A stretch of 64,000 nucleotides of DNA, from NCBI GenBank assembly GCA_030734395.1, contig JAUZTG010000025.1, forward strand, positions 1-64,000, in the 5' to 3' direction. The position numbers were made by a program, and so were the translations under genes. Shown one piece after another: positions 62,711-64,000 of the stretch; within the stretch, counting starts at the first letter, position 1, and each line of letters starts with the position of its first letter. This DNA is from Sarocladium kiliense. Its lineage: Eukaryota > Ascomycota > Sordariomycetes > Hypocreales > Sarocladiaceae. The notes under the pieces were generated by a model. It saw only the letters and a list, made by a program, of their open reading frames with translations, made no database searches and had not been told where the DNA came from.

Positions 62711-63672
62711 TTACCACGGAATCGGAGTTCCATCCGTGTGGACGAAACATCCAGAGTAATTGTCCCTGGTGGCCGTGTCGATCTAGCCAACCATCGTCAG
62801 CTTACACCGCACGCGAAGCAAGAAACAAAGGACGTGCTTACCCGTTCAATAATTTTCTTCGCCACTTCATCAAGATCTGAGAATGGAGGGTTCTCCATCT
62901 TGTAAGCCTTGACTGCATTCTTTCCCATCTCCGTCTCGACAAAGCTGAAGATACAGTGGCATCGTCAGTGCAATCCTGTAAGAAACTCTGCTTTCGCGCG
63001 GGATCACTTACCCAGGAGAGACAGCAAACGCAATAATGTTCTCATACTCAGCGTGAATTGTCTTTGTAAAATGGTTCAAAGCTGCCTTGGAAGCATTATA
63101 CGGGAACATCTTGAAGAACATATACTTCTGATAGTCCTCAATTGAAGCAACGGCCGAGCTCATTGCCATCCACTTCGGGTTCTCGGCCCTCTCCAGAAGA
63201 GACTTCAGGCCCATGAAGAGAAGCGCCGGACCGGCTGCGTTGACGACATACACGTCGGCCACAGCTTGGGGATCGATGGATTCGACAGGACCTTGGTTTC
63301 CGATAATGGCGGCGTTGGCGATAATGACGTCTAGCTTAGTAATGCCTTGGGCCTCGAGCTCGTTTGCGGCTTTGAAGGAGTCGGTTGTGGAGGTGGCTTC
63401 GACCTTGACGAGGATGACTCTGCTGCCCTCGCCGGCTGGTAGTTCAAGGAGTGCTTTGGCGTTGGGGCTGGTAATGTCACGCACAGCAGCGATGGCAGTG
63501 TGGTGTGGTCAGCGGAGGTAGTGCTCGAGGAACCCTTTGCCGATACCTGCCATTTCTGTGAGATTCAAGAGCTAATGGGTTGTCAAGCCACGAAAGAGAG
63601 GTGGTAGCGAGAGCTGTAAGCACACTGACCTCGACTGGCGCCAGAGATGAGGACATTGGTAGTGGTACCCAT
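62711..63672 (-). pseudogene. Short-chain dehydrogenase/reductase with one in-frame TGA
   Basis: Four exons: 63672-63630, 63546-63012, 62944-62842, 62782-62711, 250 codons. Introns: GTCAGT/GGCAG, GTAAGT/TTCAG, GTAAGC/GCTAG. The Rossmann start is split by intron 1 (NVLISGASR then GIGKGFLEHYL). A TGA at 63511-63509 interrupts the next segment just before PHHTAIAAVRD. Everything after is intact: LDVIIANAA, the catalytic serine region (MAMSSAVAS), the Y-x3-K motif YNASK and the closing IDTATRDN to W. Relatives include the norsolorinic-acid-ketoreductase-like group. TATA box (ttatata on the plus strand) at 63782-63789. A CGA-to-TGA transition would explain the stop. Confidence 0.8.
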
Positions 63673-64000
63673 TGTGATGAGTTAGGTTTGAAGGCTGCGT
63701 ATAGTCTTTAGACTTGGTGGTGGTACTTGATGCTGATGATTGCGAAGTCTGATGAGCATCAAATCCCATTGCGGCTTAACCTTTATATACTTCTCACGAT
63801 AGTTTCCCCGTCTCATTCTGGAGGCTCAGTCACTATCTTTAAGCGCAATCGGCGTAGAACACAGGCTTTCGCACTGCAGTTACTTGGCCCAATTGGGGCA
63901 TTTACATGCACTGGGCGCTGACGCCCCTCATCGGCCTTGTTCCCCAAGAATCTCCGCGATTAGTCAGTGTCAGCAAACACACCACATTTAACCTACGAAA
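63673..64000. other. Promoter of the dehydrogenase and right edge
   Basis: Apart from the TATA box at about 63782-63789, no feature is supported up to the window edge. Confidence 0.45.

Noticed and set aside
1..64000. tRNA genes, rRNA and CRISPR arrays
   Set aside because: I looked for the tRNA T-arm consensus, rRNA-like blocks and regularly spaced repeats and saw none; a covariance-model scan would be needed to be certain.

Overview
The window looks like one chromosome segment of a filamentous ascomycete (Pezizomycotina; species not identifiable by eye). Protein genes on both strands are cut by short introns of about 45-70 bases with GTRNGT donors, CTRAC-type branch points and YAG acceptors. 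The recognisable families are typical of such fungi: Zn2Cys6 and bZIP regulators, Clr5, NACHT, 2EXR, BTB, MYND, OrsD-like zinc fingers and secreted Cys-rich proteins. I saw no tRNA, rRNA or CRISPR array. Intron positions were read by eye from splice signals and reading-frame continuity, so ends can be off by a few bases.

Layout. 0-9 kb: small genes (Myb-like regulator, two secreted proteins, two multi-pass membrane proteins). 9-16 kb: a Clr5 protein with a membrane tail, two small proteins whose N-termini copy the histone H3 tail, a Cys-rich protein and an internally repeated protein. 16-26 kb: a decayed kinase, coiled-coil proteins, a stand-alone NACHT NTPase, a TM2 membrane protein and a RING-type gene broken by a 14-base duplication. 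27-32.6 kb: a kinase-like protein with a charged coiled coil, a BTB protein overlapping a convergent gene, and a MYND protein. 32.6-40.4 kb: a Helitron with an intact three-exon Rep/helicase gene (2030 codons) and a divergent OB-fold companion broken by one base. 41-57.5 kb: small orphan genes, a paralogous pair (43 and 56 kb), a cyclin, a second MYND gene, and relics of RecQ-like, OrsD-like, 2EXR and ABC-transporter genes. 57.8-63.7 kb: a Zn2Cys6 regulator, a bZIP regulator and a short-chain dehydrogenase with one in-frame stop.

The mixture of regulators, conflict-type families, duplicated orphan genes, decayed copies and a recent Helitron suggests an accessory, repeat-rich compartment. The least expected signal is the pair of H3-tail look-alike proteins 5 kb apart (10.3-10.7 and 15.1-15.7 kb): both keep the lysine 4 and lysine 9 contexts of H3 but lack a histone fold. 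The right-hand cluster could be the edge of a small metabolic cluster, but no synthase gene is inside the window.
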